Assembly: GCA_017590115.1 (NCBI GenBank)
Contig: JAGGNK010006448.1
Span: 5,315,595-5,379,594, forward strand
DNA length: 64,000 nt
Source: Montifringilla adamsi
Taxonomy: Eukaryota; Chordata; Aves; Passeriformes; Passeridae
Direction: 5' to 3'
Shown here: positions 52,996 to 62,800 of the stretch, in pieces
Numbering within the stretch: the stretch's first letter is position 1
Layout of the letters: the number at the start of each line of letters is the position of its first letter
Position numbers and translations under genes: made by a program
Notes under the pieces: generated by a model
Databases searched by the model: none
Told to the model about the DNA's origin: nothing
What the model saw: the letters and a program-made list of their open reading frames with translations, nothing else

Positions 52996-53585
52996 GGTGT
53001 TGGGTCTGGCTGAGCTGGAGCTCATTTTCCCATCACAGCCCTCTTAGTGCTGTGCTTTACACCAGTAGCTGGAAAGGTGCTGATAGCACCCCAGTGCTTT
53101 GGGTACTGCAGAGCAGGGCTGGCACAGCACCAGCTCTGGCTAGTAACATTTCCTGCCATCCCCCATCAAGGGGTTGGGAGTGGGCAATGTGCTGAGAGGG
53201 GACACAACTAGACCAGCTGACTCAGTTTAAACACAGGGGTATTCCACTCTGTATGATGTCAGTTGGGATGTAAAAGGTAAGGAAAGGAGGAGGAACAGAG
53301 TGCGGCATTTGTTGTTTACATTGTTTGTCCTTCTGGGCAACTGTGAGATGTGCTGAGGGTTGCCAGGAAGTGGCTGAAGAGCACTCACTGTTGGGAAGTA
53401 CGGAATAAACTTTTTCTTTTCTATTATACATGTGTAAACTTCCCCTCTTTCTGCTTTACTAAACTGCCTTAACTCAACCTATGAGCTGTTTTCGATCTTA
53501 TTTTCTCTTCTTTGTCCCACTCTGAAAGGGAGTGATTGAGCAGCTGGGTGGGCACCTGGCATCCACTCAAGGTCAACCCACTAAA
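52996..53585 (+). mobile_element. Nearly complete solo ERV LTR, plus strand
   Basis: About 590 bases follow an avian ERVL-type LTR from end to end: TGTTGGGTCTGGCTGAGCTG, GTGCTGTGCTTTACACC, AGGTGCTGATAGCACCCCAG, GGGGACACAACTAGACCAGC, GGGGTATTCCACTCTGTATG, ATGTCAGTTGGGATG (decayed CRE/TATA region), CAGGAAGTGGCTGAAGAGC, GGGAAGTACGGAATAAAC (polyadenylation signal AATAAA), AACTGCCTTAACTCAACC, GGGTGGGCACCTGGCATCCA and the terminus AGGTCAACCCACTAAA. Neither internal retroviral sequence nor a partner LTR is present nearby, so it is a solo LTR from LTR-LTR recombination. The flanking pentamers ACTTC (52991-52995) and GATTC (53586-53590) may be a decayed target-site duplication. Confidence 0.88.
53402..53408 (+). 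terminator. Polyadenylation signal inside the solo LTR
   Basis: AATAAA in GGAATAAACTTTTTC, at the position where this LTR family places its poly(A) signal; the R/U5 boundary would follow. Confidence 0.6.
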
Positions 53586-54009
53586 GATTCATCTTATGTA
53601 AAAACCTATGTGTAGTGTCATTCCCTCTCTCCTTATTCTTTTTTCTCATGTGAAGTCAAGCTTTGTGTGCTGAACACTGTATTCTTTCCTGCTTCAGGTT
53701 CATTCATTCATGGATTTTTTTTTTTATTTTCTTTTTCATACACAGGGAAAAATCCATCAGCATTATATTGGCTGTATCCTAGAAAATGCCTGTGTGGCAG
53801 TTTTTGCTAGTCAATAAAAGGAGCCCCCAAAGCAATTAATTTTCCATAGATGAAATGTCAGGGTCTTACTCATGCCAGCAGTGCCAATATTAGCTCTCTC
53901 TGCAGGTGGATCTGTTGTACACAGCAGCTGGCCCTATCTCTTCTTCAGTTTTATGGCAGTGCTCCTGACACTGTAAGATGTAACTGCCATTCAAATTTCA
54001 TTCAGTCTG

Positions 54010-54152
54010 ATTTCGGGTGGTGTTTTTTGTTGTCTGTATGTTTTGCTTTGATGGTTTTTGTTTGTTTGGAGTTTTGTTTTTGTTTTGGTTTTGGTTTTGC
54101 TTGTTTGTTTGTTTTTGTTGTTTGGTGTTTCTGTTTGTTTTGTTTTGTTTTA
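54010..54152. repeat. G/T-rich low-complexity tract
   Basis: About 140 bases of T with scattered G, such as GTTTTTGTTTTGGTTTTGG, TTGTTTGTTTGTTTTTG and TTTTGTTTTGTTTT; almost no A or C on the plus strand. Confidence 0.9.
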
Positions 54153-55322
54153 AATAGGTATGATGTTTTTTGCAGTAATTTGTTTCCCACTCAGTATAAC
54201 TCCTTCACTCATTTTATTCCTGCTAGAATAGACTGCTGGAGGAGGAGGAAGGAGTGCTTCTAAGTTCTTGGGTAACAACCTAACACACAAAAGGCAACTT
54301 AAAAAAATATCTCTGGTTGAGGTATATATGATTCATCTATCTATCTACATGTCTGTAAACTCTTCTCGTAGTCAATGATATAACTAAACATAATCAACAT
54401 AAATAAACATTTAATTTTTTGTAAAGTAAATACTAAAATACATAAGATGCATTGCATCTAAAAAGTATCCCTATCCAGCAACAGCTATGAAGGGGTTTGA
54501 CTGCCTCGTACTCAGGCATCTCTACTATATAAGTCCAAGTGAAGTGGGCTATAACCTTCCTCAGAGCTGAAAGAAAATTGATTTGGATTGTACAACTTGG
54601 GCTTCTCCACAGCACATCTGTTTCCAAATTGTTTATGACAAAGCCTTTTAAATTATAATCCTCCACTTCCATGATCCATTTTTTATCTGGTACAGAATAT
54701 GATGAGTCTGCAACTCATATTCTATTACAGATGCTGAGAAATCTTCAGAGGTTTGTGTGTAAGAGCTGTCCACCCCCTTAAAATATGCTAACACTTTCAG
54801 CATTTTTACCAACCATATTTCATGTCATAAAACCCAGCAATCTTCAAACAATATATTGCAAGTAGTTCAACCTCCTGTTTTTATCCAAGGCAATTAATTT
54901 GCTGTTGTATTGATCCACTAAAAGAAGTGATTCCAGCAAGTCTTTGGAAATCCTATGCTCTCTCCTTGGCACAATACTCCTTTCACATAAGAAATACTAC
55001 TGTTCAAGTCACAGTCTAGAGATTAGGCCACTTTGTGTGATAAACAGGTAATCAGTCATAAACTCCTTGAAAGGCAACGGACAAACATCTGGAATGACAA
55101 AGGATACTTGTTAGAACCCAAGTGAGACCTCATCTTCACAGATGTGCAGTATAGACAACATCACATTTCAGTTATCTGTTATCCTCCTTCCAATCCTTTT
55201 AATACTTTTCATTTTTGGAGCCCTCTTCAGCTACCCAGTGCAATATAATCCCTCTTTTACTAAACATTTCAGTTATAGAAGATGCTAAAATGTCTTTTTG
55301 AATAATAAGTAATTACTTAAAT

Positions 55323-55403
55323 TAAAAACAAGAAAACAAACCACAAAAAAACCTCAACCAACCAACCAAACAAATAGAAAACCAAAAAAACACCAAAACC
55401 CCG
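55323..55403. repeat. A/C-rich low-complexity tract
   Basis: A with scattered C, including AACCAACCAACCAAACAAA and AAAACACCAAAACCCC; G and T nearly absent. Confidence 0.9.
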
Positions 55404-58117
55404 AAATTCATTGCACTACAGATTTTGCATAAATATTAAAATCAGAACATTCCGTGGATTTCAGGCACTTTATATGAATCCTGACTTTAATCATATGAAG
55501 TAACTATTAAATTTTCTCTCCATTACCTTTATCTCAGATCAGAGCTGCACTTTATGCCTAGATGGTTTAAGACACCTACTCTTCAGTGATAAAGAAATTT
55601 AAAGCTTCTTCTTTCAGTCAATGTGCACATGTAGAGAAGAACAATCAGTACAAAACAACCTGAGTTTTCCAGGGAAATAAGATGCCAAAAGATCAAAAAT
55701 AAGGGTGCTGGAGTTTCATAGAGTTAAAATAAGAGAGTATTACTATTACTTTAAGCTGGACCCCTTCGCTAAGCTTTGCTCAGAGCAGCAGTAGTACAAA
55801 TTTATGTGGTCCAACTGTGTATAAACTGCTCATTTATAATGTCCTAAAAATACAGTAACATGAGTAGAAAGCTGCAATGTAGAACAGCTGTTGCTTGTTG
55901 CCTTCAGTCCTGTTCATGCTGAGTAGGAATTACTCCAGATGTAGTTTAATTGCAATCCACCTGGATTGCTCCGAGGTTTAACTGAACTCACAATGCAATG
56001 ACAAATTTCAACTAAGACAGCTTAGGATCTCACAGGTAATTTCTTTATCTGTTGGTAAAATTTATTTAAGACAGCTCCATCATTTTTTCTTTTTTTTCCC
56101 CCCTTTGCTACTCCTCAGGATGCAAGACAACCTTTCTATTAAAAACATATCTGTTCATGTGCTTCAGGGAAGTGCTGCAATCCTGACCACTAAAATGACA
56201 AGTATAAACAAACAAATGAACCCTAAAACTTTGGAAAACTAAAAAATTATAATCTAGGCTACAAAATGTTAGCAAAAATAGATTATATCAATCTAATTAA
56301 TAATTTTTTGTTCAATAAGATCTTTTGTTACTGAGTTTAAGGAGGCTTAAGTTTCTTCCTTTCTATACTTGCAAGTGGAAGAACTGAAAAAAGGAATTTT
56401 TGCTTGTGTATTCCATATCATGGATGAGATGCGTACATACCTAATATTTTGGATTCATCAAAGTCCTTGTTAACAAGTAAACTAATTCTGACCAATAATG
56501 CTCCTGTCTGAATGAACTATAAAAAAACCCCTGCCCATTGTACAGTATTATATGTGGACCAGCCTATTTCCACCTTCAAATATAAGCCAATGATTTAACT
56601 CCATGATTAATCCTGTGGTCTGAACTGCTATGATACTAACTCCCTTCCAATATTTTGCCCATTTGTCCCTCCTACTTTTGAAGAGATTTTCAGCCTCTTT
56701 TTTCCTTCCACCTTTGCTTCATTATTTCTCTTTTAAGAAGAATATTTAATAAAACCATTACATAATTTTTATCAACAGCTTTTTATATTTACACAAACAG
56801 TAAAGTTCTTTGTCTGAAGAGACACACAGCCTGAAAATCTTTCCAGTGATTGAATAAATAAATGAAAGTTAAGTAGTTAGTAAATACATTGGAATGAGAC
56901 AAAGATGTTAGTGATTTTGAAAAGGAATCCTTAAATTGTCATTAAATACATATTAACTCTCAAGTGTAATGTTAATACAACATGAATAAAAATACAGTTA
57001 AATGATGCAAGATAAGATTATGCATAAAATGTATTATAGTTGGAAAGGATAAATTATAATGATTTCAGTATCCAGTTGCAAATTTTTTCCATTGAACATT
57101 TTGGTATTGCTTGTCAAATGAGGCTATGCAGGAAATAACCATTAAGTATGAAACCCATAGACTGGCATACCCCAAGGCATCAGAGAGATTGGATCATTAA
57201 AACAAGATTTACCCTTTATCATTAAAAAAAAAATAAATACATTGAAAATTTTGTTTAGCTATGAGATGAATGAAGCAAAATAGAAATTAGATGGCTTGCA
57301 AGTTTTATTTTTATTAAAAAAATAAATTATTAATTTTTATTAAATATTGCTTCCCCTTTGTCTTTCTCTTCACTTTCCCCTTCTCCTTCCACTTCCTCAA
57401 AAGGAATTGCAGGCAACACTAACAGATTTCTTTAGGGATTTTTTTTCATATTTTGAAGGCAATTACATTTTTTTAATTAGTCCTAATTTGCATTTTAATT
57501 TTACAGTCATCAAAATTAAAAACAGAATACAAAAATTGCAACTGTGTTCTTAGTTATAGTGGCCTTTGACATCATTACAAATTTAACATTCATTATTATA
57601 CTCTTGCCAAATGTGTGAAGTAAACTGATGCTTCATACAGCATGGAGTATGGTTTGTCCAGAAACTAAAATTTAGTTTTTAATTTGAAAATTTTATCAGC
57701 AGTTTTGGACCATCTGACAGAAATACAATTTGCTTTTAGTTTTAGCAGTTAAGGTAAGCCATATCCTTCTAACACACTGGACCGCAGAGAAGGGAATAAC
57801 TTCAAATACATTTTCATTAAATATTTTCCAGCTGAATTGAGGGAGGTTTTTTTTTGCTCTTCTCTTTCTACTGGTTACAAACCTTCTTATTTAATCCTTA
57901 GGTGTCCCAATTCACATGAAACACCATCTACAATTTTAATCTCACTTTGTTGATAATAGTAGTCATTTTATCCCCCCCGAGATTCCCCTCACCCACAGCA
58001 ACCCAGTCACAATAGCCAAATTGTTATCTCTATCCTGCTAATAGCTCATCTCTTCATAGTTACTATTCCTCAGAAAAGGAAGAGCAGTTGGAGCAACTGA
58101 ACAGGCCAGCGTGTGCC

Positions 58118-58488
58118 CTTTTTGGGGTTTGTTGGTGACACAAAACTGGGAGGAGCGGCTGACACAGCACAAAGCTGTGCTGTCGTCCAGAGAGACCTGG
58201 ACAAGATGGGAAGTTGGGCAGGAAAGAACATAAGTCAAAAAGAGGCAAATATAAGGTCCTGCACCTGGAAAAAAATAATAAAAAAAAAAGAAAAAAAAAA
58301 ACCCAAAAACAAACAAAAAAACCAGCACAGCCTCGGGGAGGAGCCCTGCACAGACGGAGCTGGGGGTCTTGGTGTAAAACTAGTTGTCCATGAGCCAGCA
58401 GCGTGCCCTGGGGACCAAGAAGGCCAATGGCATCCTGGGATGCAGCAGGAAGAGCACTGCTGGCAGGTCGAAGGGAGGTGATCGGGCC
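58118..58488 (+). mobile_element. CR1 LINE, 5' part of a split copy, plus strand
   Basis: Matches the end of the CR1 reverse-transcriptase region in order: TTGGTGACACAAAACTGGGA, GGAGCGGCTGACACAGCACA, CAGAGAGACCTGGACAAGAT, GTCCTGCACCTGG, TTGTCCATGAGCCAGCAGCG, AAGAAGGCCAATGGCATCCT, GGCAGGTCGAAGGGAGGTGA and TC. An A-rich tract (58269-58321) replaces roughly 15 consensus bases. The 122-codon frame 58113-58481 is a remnant of the CR1 protein that happens to read through the A-rich tract. The copy resumes at 59358 after an 869-bp insert. Confidence 0.9.
58269..58321. repeat. A-rich tract inside CR1
   Basis: About 53 bases of A with scattered T, G and C, placed directly after GTCCTGCACCTGG of CR1 and before ACCAGCACAGCCTCGGGG, which is CR1 again. 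It therefore arose or was inserted within the element. Confidence 0.9.
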
Positions 58489-58795
58489 TGAGAGGGACCG
58501 ATCTGATTCTTATTTATGCCTCAAGGTATGTCATATATGAGGTTAAAAACTACTGTAAGGGCTGTGTACGTCCTTTTCCCCTGACAGCCGATCAGGGCAT
58601 AGAAACTTCCACGAGTGGGCTGCAAGGCGACCTGGCACTGGGCAGTGGAGCACATCCCCGACAGCCTGGGAAAAAATGCCAGTAAAACTGGGCTATGGGA
58701 GGAGCTGGAGCGCACAAAAGCAGTTAACTGCGACACAGCCGGGGCCGTTTCTCTTTGTGTTTCTTGGAGGGAACGGAGGGCTCACCTGGAGAATC

Positions 58796-59085
58796 AGCTT
58801 AGATCCCTTCTCCCCATCGCCTTTTTGTCCCTGCTTCTTCCCCGGCTGTCTTCCCTGTCTGCACCTGCCCTGCCCTGCTTTGCCGCTCCCCTGGGGCAGC
58901 TCCTCCCCAGTGCTCCGCTGTTTCCCCACGGTGCAGCCGCCGCGTCCCGGCGGTGGGAGCCGCAGCCGCTCCAGGAGCGCGTCCCGAGCGCCAGGGACAG
59001 CCTGTTCTGCAGCCATGGAAGGGACACGCAGCCGGCTGCTGCCTGGAAATCGCACCCGGCGGCCACGGGAGCCACGCAGGCTCAC
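58796..59085 (-). other. First-exon-like open stretch in the insert, minus strand
   Basis: On the minus strand a frame opens at 59085, has a second ATG at 59016 in good Kozak-like context (TTCCATGG), and stays open for 73 codons plus two bases to a strong splice donor, CTCCAG|GTGAGC, at 58796/58795. The peptide after the second ATG begins MAAEQAVPGARDALLERL and becomes rich in G, K, Q and R. I recognise no domain. No acceptor or continuing exon can be pointed to, and the plus strand is also open here, so protein coding is doubtful; a non-coding first exon is possible. Confidence 0.2.
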
Positions 59086-59160
59086 CGCAGCTCGCAGCGC
59101 ACACGCTCCGTGTGCCGAGTGATGCTGACAGGGAGCGCGGGGTACAGCAGTAACGCTGTC
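58861..59160. promoter_or_regulatory. CpG-island-like segment
   Basis: By hand count this 300-bp stretch holds 30 CpG and is roughly two-thirds G+C, giving a CpG observed/expected ratio near 1, whereas the rest of the window is strongly CpG-depleted. It sits wholly inside the insert. The preserved CpG implies either a recent arrival or protection from germline methylation, as at promoters. Confidence 0.65.
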
Positions 59161-59357
59161 CCTGTCTTCTGCTTCGCTCTGTCTCTCTTTTCTCCTCTTC
59201 GCTCCCTTTTCTATCCTCCTTTCGGTAGGAACTCCTCTCTTTCTTTATCAGCAAACAGTTCTCACACGTAATATTGCCGCGTTTGTGCTTTATTTTTATC
59301 TGAGGAGTCTATAAAAAATAATCCTTCCCAACTCCCCTTTCACAGCAGGACTGGACA

Positions 59358-59822
59358 CAGCCCCTCTACTCAGCCAAGGTGTGGCCACATCTGAGCGCTG
59401 TGTCCTGCTCTGGAGACGTGGGGATCCTGGAGCAGCTCCAGCGCAGGGCAACAAAGATCTGTAGGGGACTGGAGCATCTCATGAGGCAAGGCTGAGGGAG
59501 CTGGGTCTCTTCAGCCTCTAGAAGAGAGACATTATCAAAGAATACAAATAATTTAAGAACACATGTCCAGAGGATGGGAACAGACTGTTTCAGAGGTGCC
59601 CAGTGACAGGACAAGGGGAAGAAACAGTAACACAGGAAATTCCATATGAATATGAGGACAAATTGTTTTACTTTGAGCAGCATTGGAACAGGCTGTCCAG
59701 AGAGGTTGTGGAGTCTCTTTCTCCTTCAAAATCCTCCAGTGGATCCCCTGGAAATCTCCTCTACATGAATATGCTTTGCTAGGAAACATTGGACCCAACA
59801 ATTCCTTCCAGCCTCACCTGTT
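59358..59822 (+). mobile_element. CR1 LINE, 3' part of the split copy, plus strand
   Basis: Continues exactly where 58488 stopped: CCCCTCTACTCAGCC, GTGTGGCCACATCTGAGCG, TGTGTCCTGCTCTGGAGACG, GGAGCAGCTCCAGCGCAGGG, GGCTGAGGGAGCTGGGTCTC, TTCAGCCTCTAGAAGAGAGA, GGTGCCCAGTGACAGGACAA, TTGGAACAGGCTGTCCAGAG, AGGTTGTGGAGTCTCTTTCT, and ATTCCTTCCAGCCTCA. The terminal octamers are not visible. The minus-strand frames of 105 and 82 codons are antisense CR1. Confidence 0.92.
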
Positions 59823-62800
59823 CCTTGACTAATTTTTATTTCAAATCTTCTCTGATTTTACTTTTTCTTCCCTTAATGTTTATAAGCAGAAGTCTGGTTT
59901 TTAATAATTTAGTTTTTTACATTCAAGTAATATTGTGTGCTTTCCAGCTATAAACAGAAAAAATTAAATGCTTTAAATGTTTTAAACATTTCTCAGTATT
60001 TGAAGAAAAGCTTTTATCTTCAGAATTATTTATTCTAACAATCAAAACTATTATTAATTCAATCATTAATTTAGGTACTAACAATTAATCAGAAAAAAAC
60101 TCCCCCTTGTTTCATTGATTAGATTACTTGCTAATGATGAGTGCCTTAATATATGAAAGTATGTTAATTATATCTGATTAATCAGAGTGATTTGTCATCA
60201 CAGCACTTTTATACTTTCATATATTTGAGAAGAAGCTGCAGCATAGTGTTTGTATAGATAAGATAAAAATTTCACAGTTGTTTGCCCTCCTGGAAATAGG
60301 AATTGCAGAGATTTTAAAAGTCATTTCCTGTTCATACCAAAATAAAGGAAAAGATGACTCAAAAAGAGTAGGACCGTGTTAAAGTGCTCACATTGTTAAA
60401 TGGAGTGGTTAATAACTGCAAAATAAACGATTTCCAGATGATTTCAGATGACAAGCTCAGTAAGCACAAGTGGAAATGAAAGAAAAACAATGCAGAATAC
60501 ATGTTAAAAAGTACCTTTTCACCTGCAGAATAGCAAGTGCACAGAACTGTCTAGCAGAAAAGGGTACATAATTACAAATATAAGGATCAGTCAAGGAACA
60601 ATTACAATATAGCCAAGGAATTGCGGAGTTTATAAAGGTGTTTTTATAAAGGCCCACAGCTTTCATTCTCTGCTCTCCATGTCTTCTGTTTTTAGTGTAT
60701 TTTCTTCACCACAAAGTTTTCAACTCTGCCAGCATTTGTGATTTAAACTGGCAATTTTGTTGATGCATTGATTCTGTTTTTGGTTAAAAAAAAATACATA
60801 AAAAGAATCAAAATAAATCAAATCACAAGAAAAATTTGCAATTAAATGAATCCTCCTCTGCAGAAGCCAGGAATATAACTTTATAGAATTGATGAGTATG
60901 AAAACTGCTGTGATATTATCTGATGTAACTATACATTCCCTGAAAAGACTCAAATATGTTCTGGCAGGATCACATAGATTCAACAGCACTATTTGTTCCA
61001 CAATAGAACAAAGAAGAGAATACTCTTATTTATTCCCATTTCTGTCTGTCCTTTTTTACCAAATATATTGCTTCGTTTTAGAATTTGCTTTTGTGTATTC
61101 AGACGAGCATCAAGAACTGGAAAGTGAATGATTTTGCATAATGATGCCTTATATTACTCTATAACAATTATCCAGGGTTTTTTGATCACATTCATTTCTT
61201 ATAATGTTCATATATATAGATGTTCATATATGAATGGAAGATTCTTTCCTTTCCTGCAATTTTTTAAACTGCTTTTTTTTTTTCTTAGCCTTTAAAAGAT
61301 GCTTATGGAGTAGGATATACTATAATTCTGATTATGCAAAGACTTCAGTCCTTTCTCTTGTATAAGTACTTCAGACCATAAACATTGGCAAAGCTGAATA
61401 TTTACGAGAAGGCATCATTTTGCCTTTTTAAATTTTTTTTTTTTTTCCTCTGTGTCTGGTATCATAAGTGTTTTGATCCATGGTATTCTAAGCATTTTTA
61501 GAGACAGGTCATTTTCAGATTTTCTCTCCGACTATCTGGGTATGAACTACTCACAAAACTATACATGTGAAGAAAATGCAATAAATCTGATTTTCCTAGT
61601 AAAAGAATTTCAGTGATTTATTTTTACTCATCTCCAGGGAATAACACAATTTCATTGAAAAAAATGTGGAATATTGAAACAGCTAACATTTTAATATTAC
61701 ATTAATATGCAGTTTATGTCATTGACAAATCAATGCAAATTACAGAGACAAATGAAGAGAGGGAAAAGGGTGTATTTTATACTATATGTTTAAAAATGAG
61801 ACTTGAAAGAGTAGGATTCAATATGTTCAAGTAAATAAGTGTAACGTTTTTGTATAGTTCTTAGCCAAATTAGGGAAGAAAAAAAATATATATAACAGCC
61901 TTAGTTTTTGATCTCATTGTTAGCAAATAAACAGTAAAATGTCTTCTATATGTTCCTATTATATATTACACATAAATAGATTTTTTTTTTTTTTACCAAA
62001 TCAGTGTAAAAAAATGAGGCCCGTGTTCCATTTCTGAGCTGGATTAGCAGTAATATCTGAGGAGTCTCAGATCTAGGCAGGCTTCTAATGATTTCCATTC
62101 CTGTACACCCTGCCAGATTTAGAACATCTTTTTGTGGCTTAGAAAGAGCAGAAGCCAAATGTTGCACTTTCTTATGTGATGTCATTCAATAAACTTTTAA
62201 AGAAAGGTAAAATTTTTATATCCAAAACAACTTCTGGAAAGTTGTTCCCTTGGGAAGCAGGTATCTGTGTACCATTATGTAAAGGAATGCCTTCTTTATT
62301 TTGTTCTAAACCATCACCGCCAGATTCATACAAATTCCTATACTGCAAGCAATAAACAAACTTTCCTCAACTGGTCTCACCAAGTAGCTCTCAACTGAGA
62401 AATTTTTTGTCATCTTTTTGGTAATTTGTCTTTTTTCCTGACTGGAGAGACAAATCTGTTAATTTGTCCTTGAATAGAAATAATTCTATATTCTTCTTGT
62501 ACCTCTTAGCAACTTTCTCTACCTTCTCTGTCTGTTAAATGCTATTTGAGAACAGGACAACAATAACTGAATATGATGTTTAACTTGCAGACACATTGTG
62601 GACTTGGAGTGGAATAATGCACTTTTTTTGGTTTTGCTCCTTTCCTATTTCATTCTCCGTAACTTTTTTTAAGGCTATTTTTTAATGTTAGTTTAGACTG
62701 CTATGCAGAATGTTTGTAAAGAGCTTCTTATAAGTAATACTATGACTCCTTTTGTTTTTCATGTTTGTTCTTTAAATATTCAGAGTTAATGATGAAAAAA

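Larger units (their letters stand above)
53586..58117. other. AT-rich non-coding stretch with low-complexity tracts
   Basis: No gene recognised. It holds a G/T-rich tract (54010-54152) and its mirror-type A/C-rich tract (55323-55403), plus short (TCTA)n near 54337. A 137-codon plus frame at 53850-54263 runs through the G/T-rich tract, and its F/C/V-rich composition is a consequence of that. Confidence 0.65.
58489..59357. mobile_element. GC-rich 869-bp insert in CR1, candidate solo LTR of unknown family
   Basis: The CR1 consensus reads GGAGGTGATC-CTGCC-CCTCTACTC. Here the left half ends GATCGGGCC and the right half starts CAGCCCCTCTACTC, so both sides keep a version of the same five bases (GGGCC at 58484-58488, CAGCC at 59358-59362), as expected for a diverged 5-bp target duplication. 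The DNA between begins TG (TGAGAGGGACC) and ends CA (CTGGACA), the canonical LTR-retrotransposon ends. It is GC-rich in the middle with about 30 CpG in 300 bases, flanked by AT-richer arms with TCTATAAAAAA (plus, about 59309) and AATAAA (minus, about 59290). I recognise no known LTR family. An alternative is a transposed promoter with first exon. No domain is found in its open frames (218 codons plus, 151 and 130 codons minus), which are long mainly because the DNA is GC-rich. Confidence 0.55.

Noticed and set aside
53850..54263. 137-codon plus-strand open frame rich in F, C and V
   Set aside because: It is produced by the G/T-rich low-complexity tract at 54010-54152; the hydrophobic look is compositional, not evidence of a membrane protein.
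58615..59271. 218-codon plus-strand open frame, the longest in the window
   Set aside because: It lies in the GC-rich insert where stop codons are rare in all frames; competing minus-strand frames of 151 and 130 codons overlap it, composition is low-complexity S/L/P/R-rich, and no domain is recognisable.
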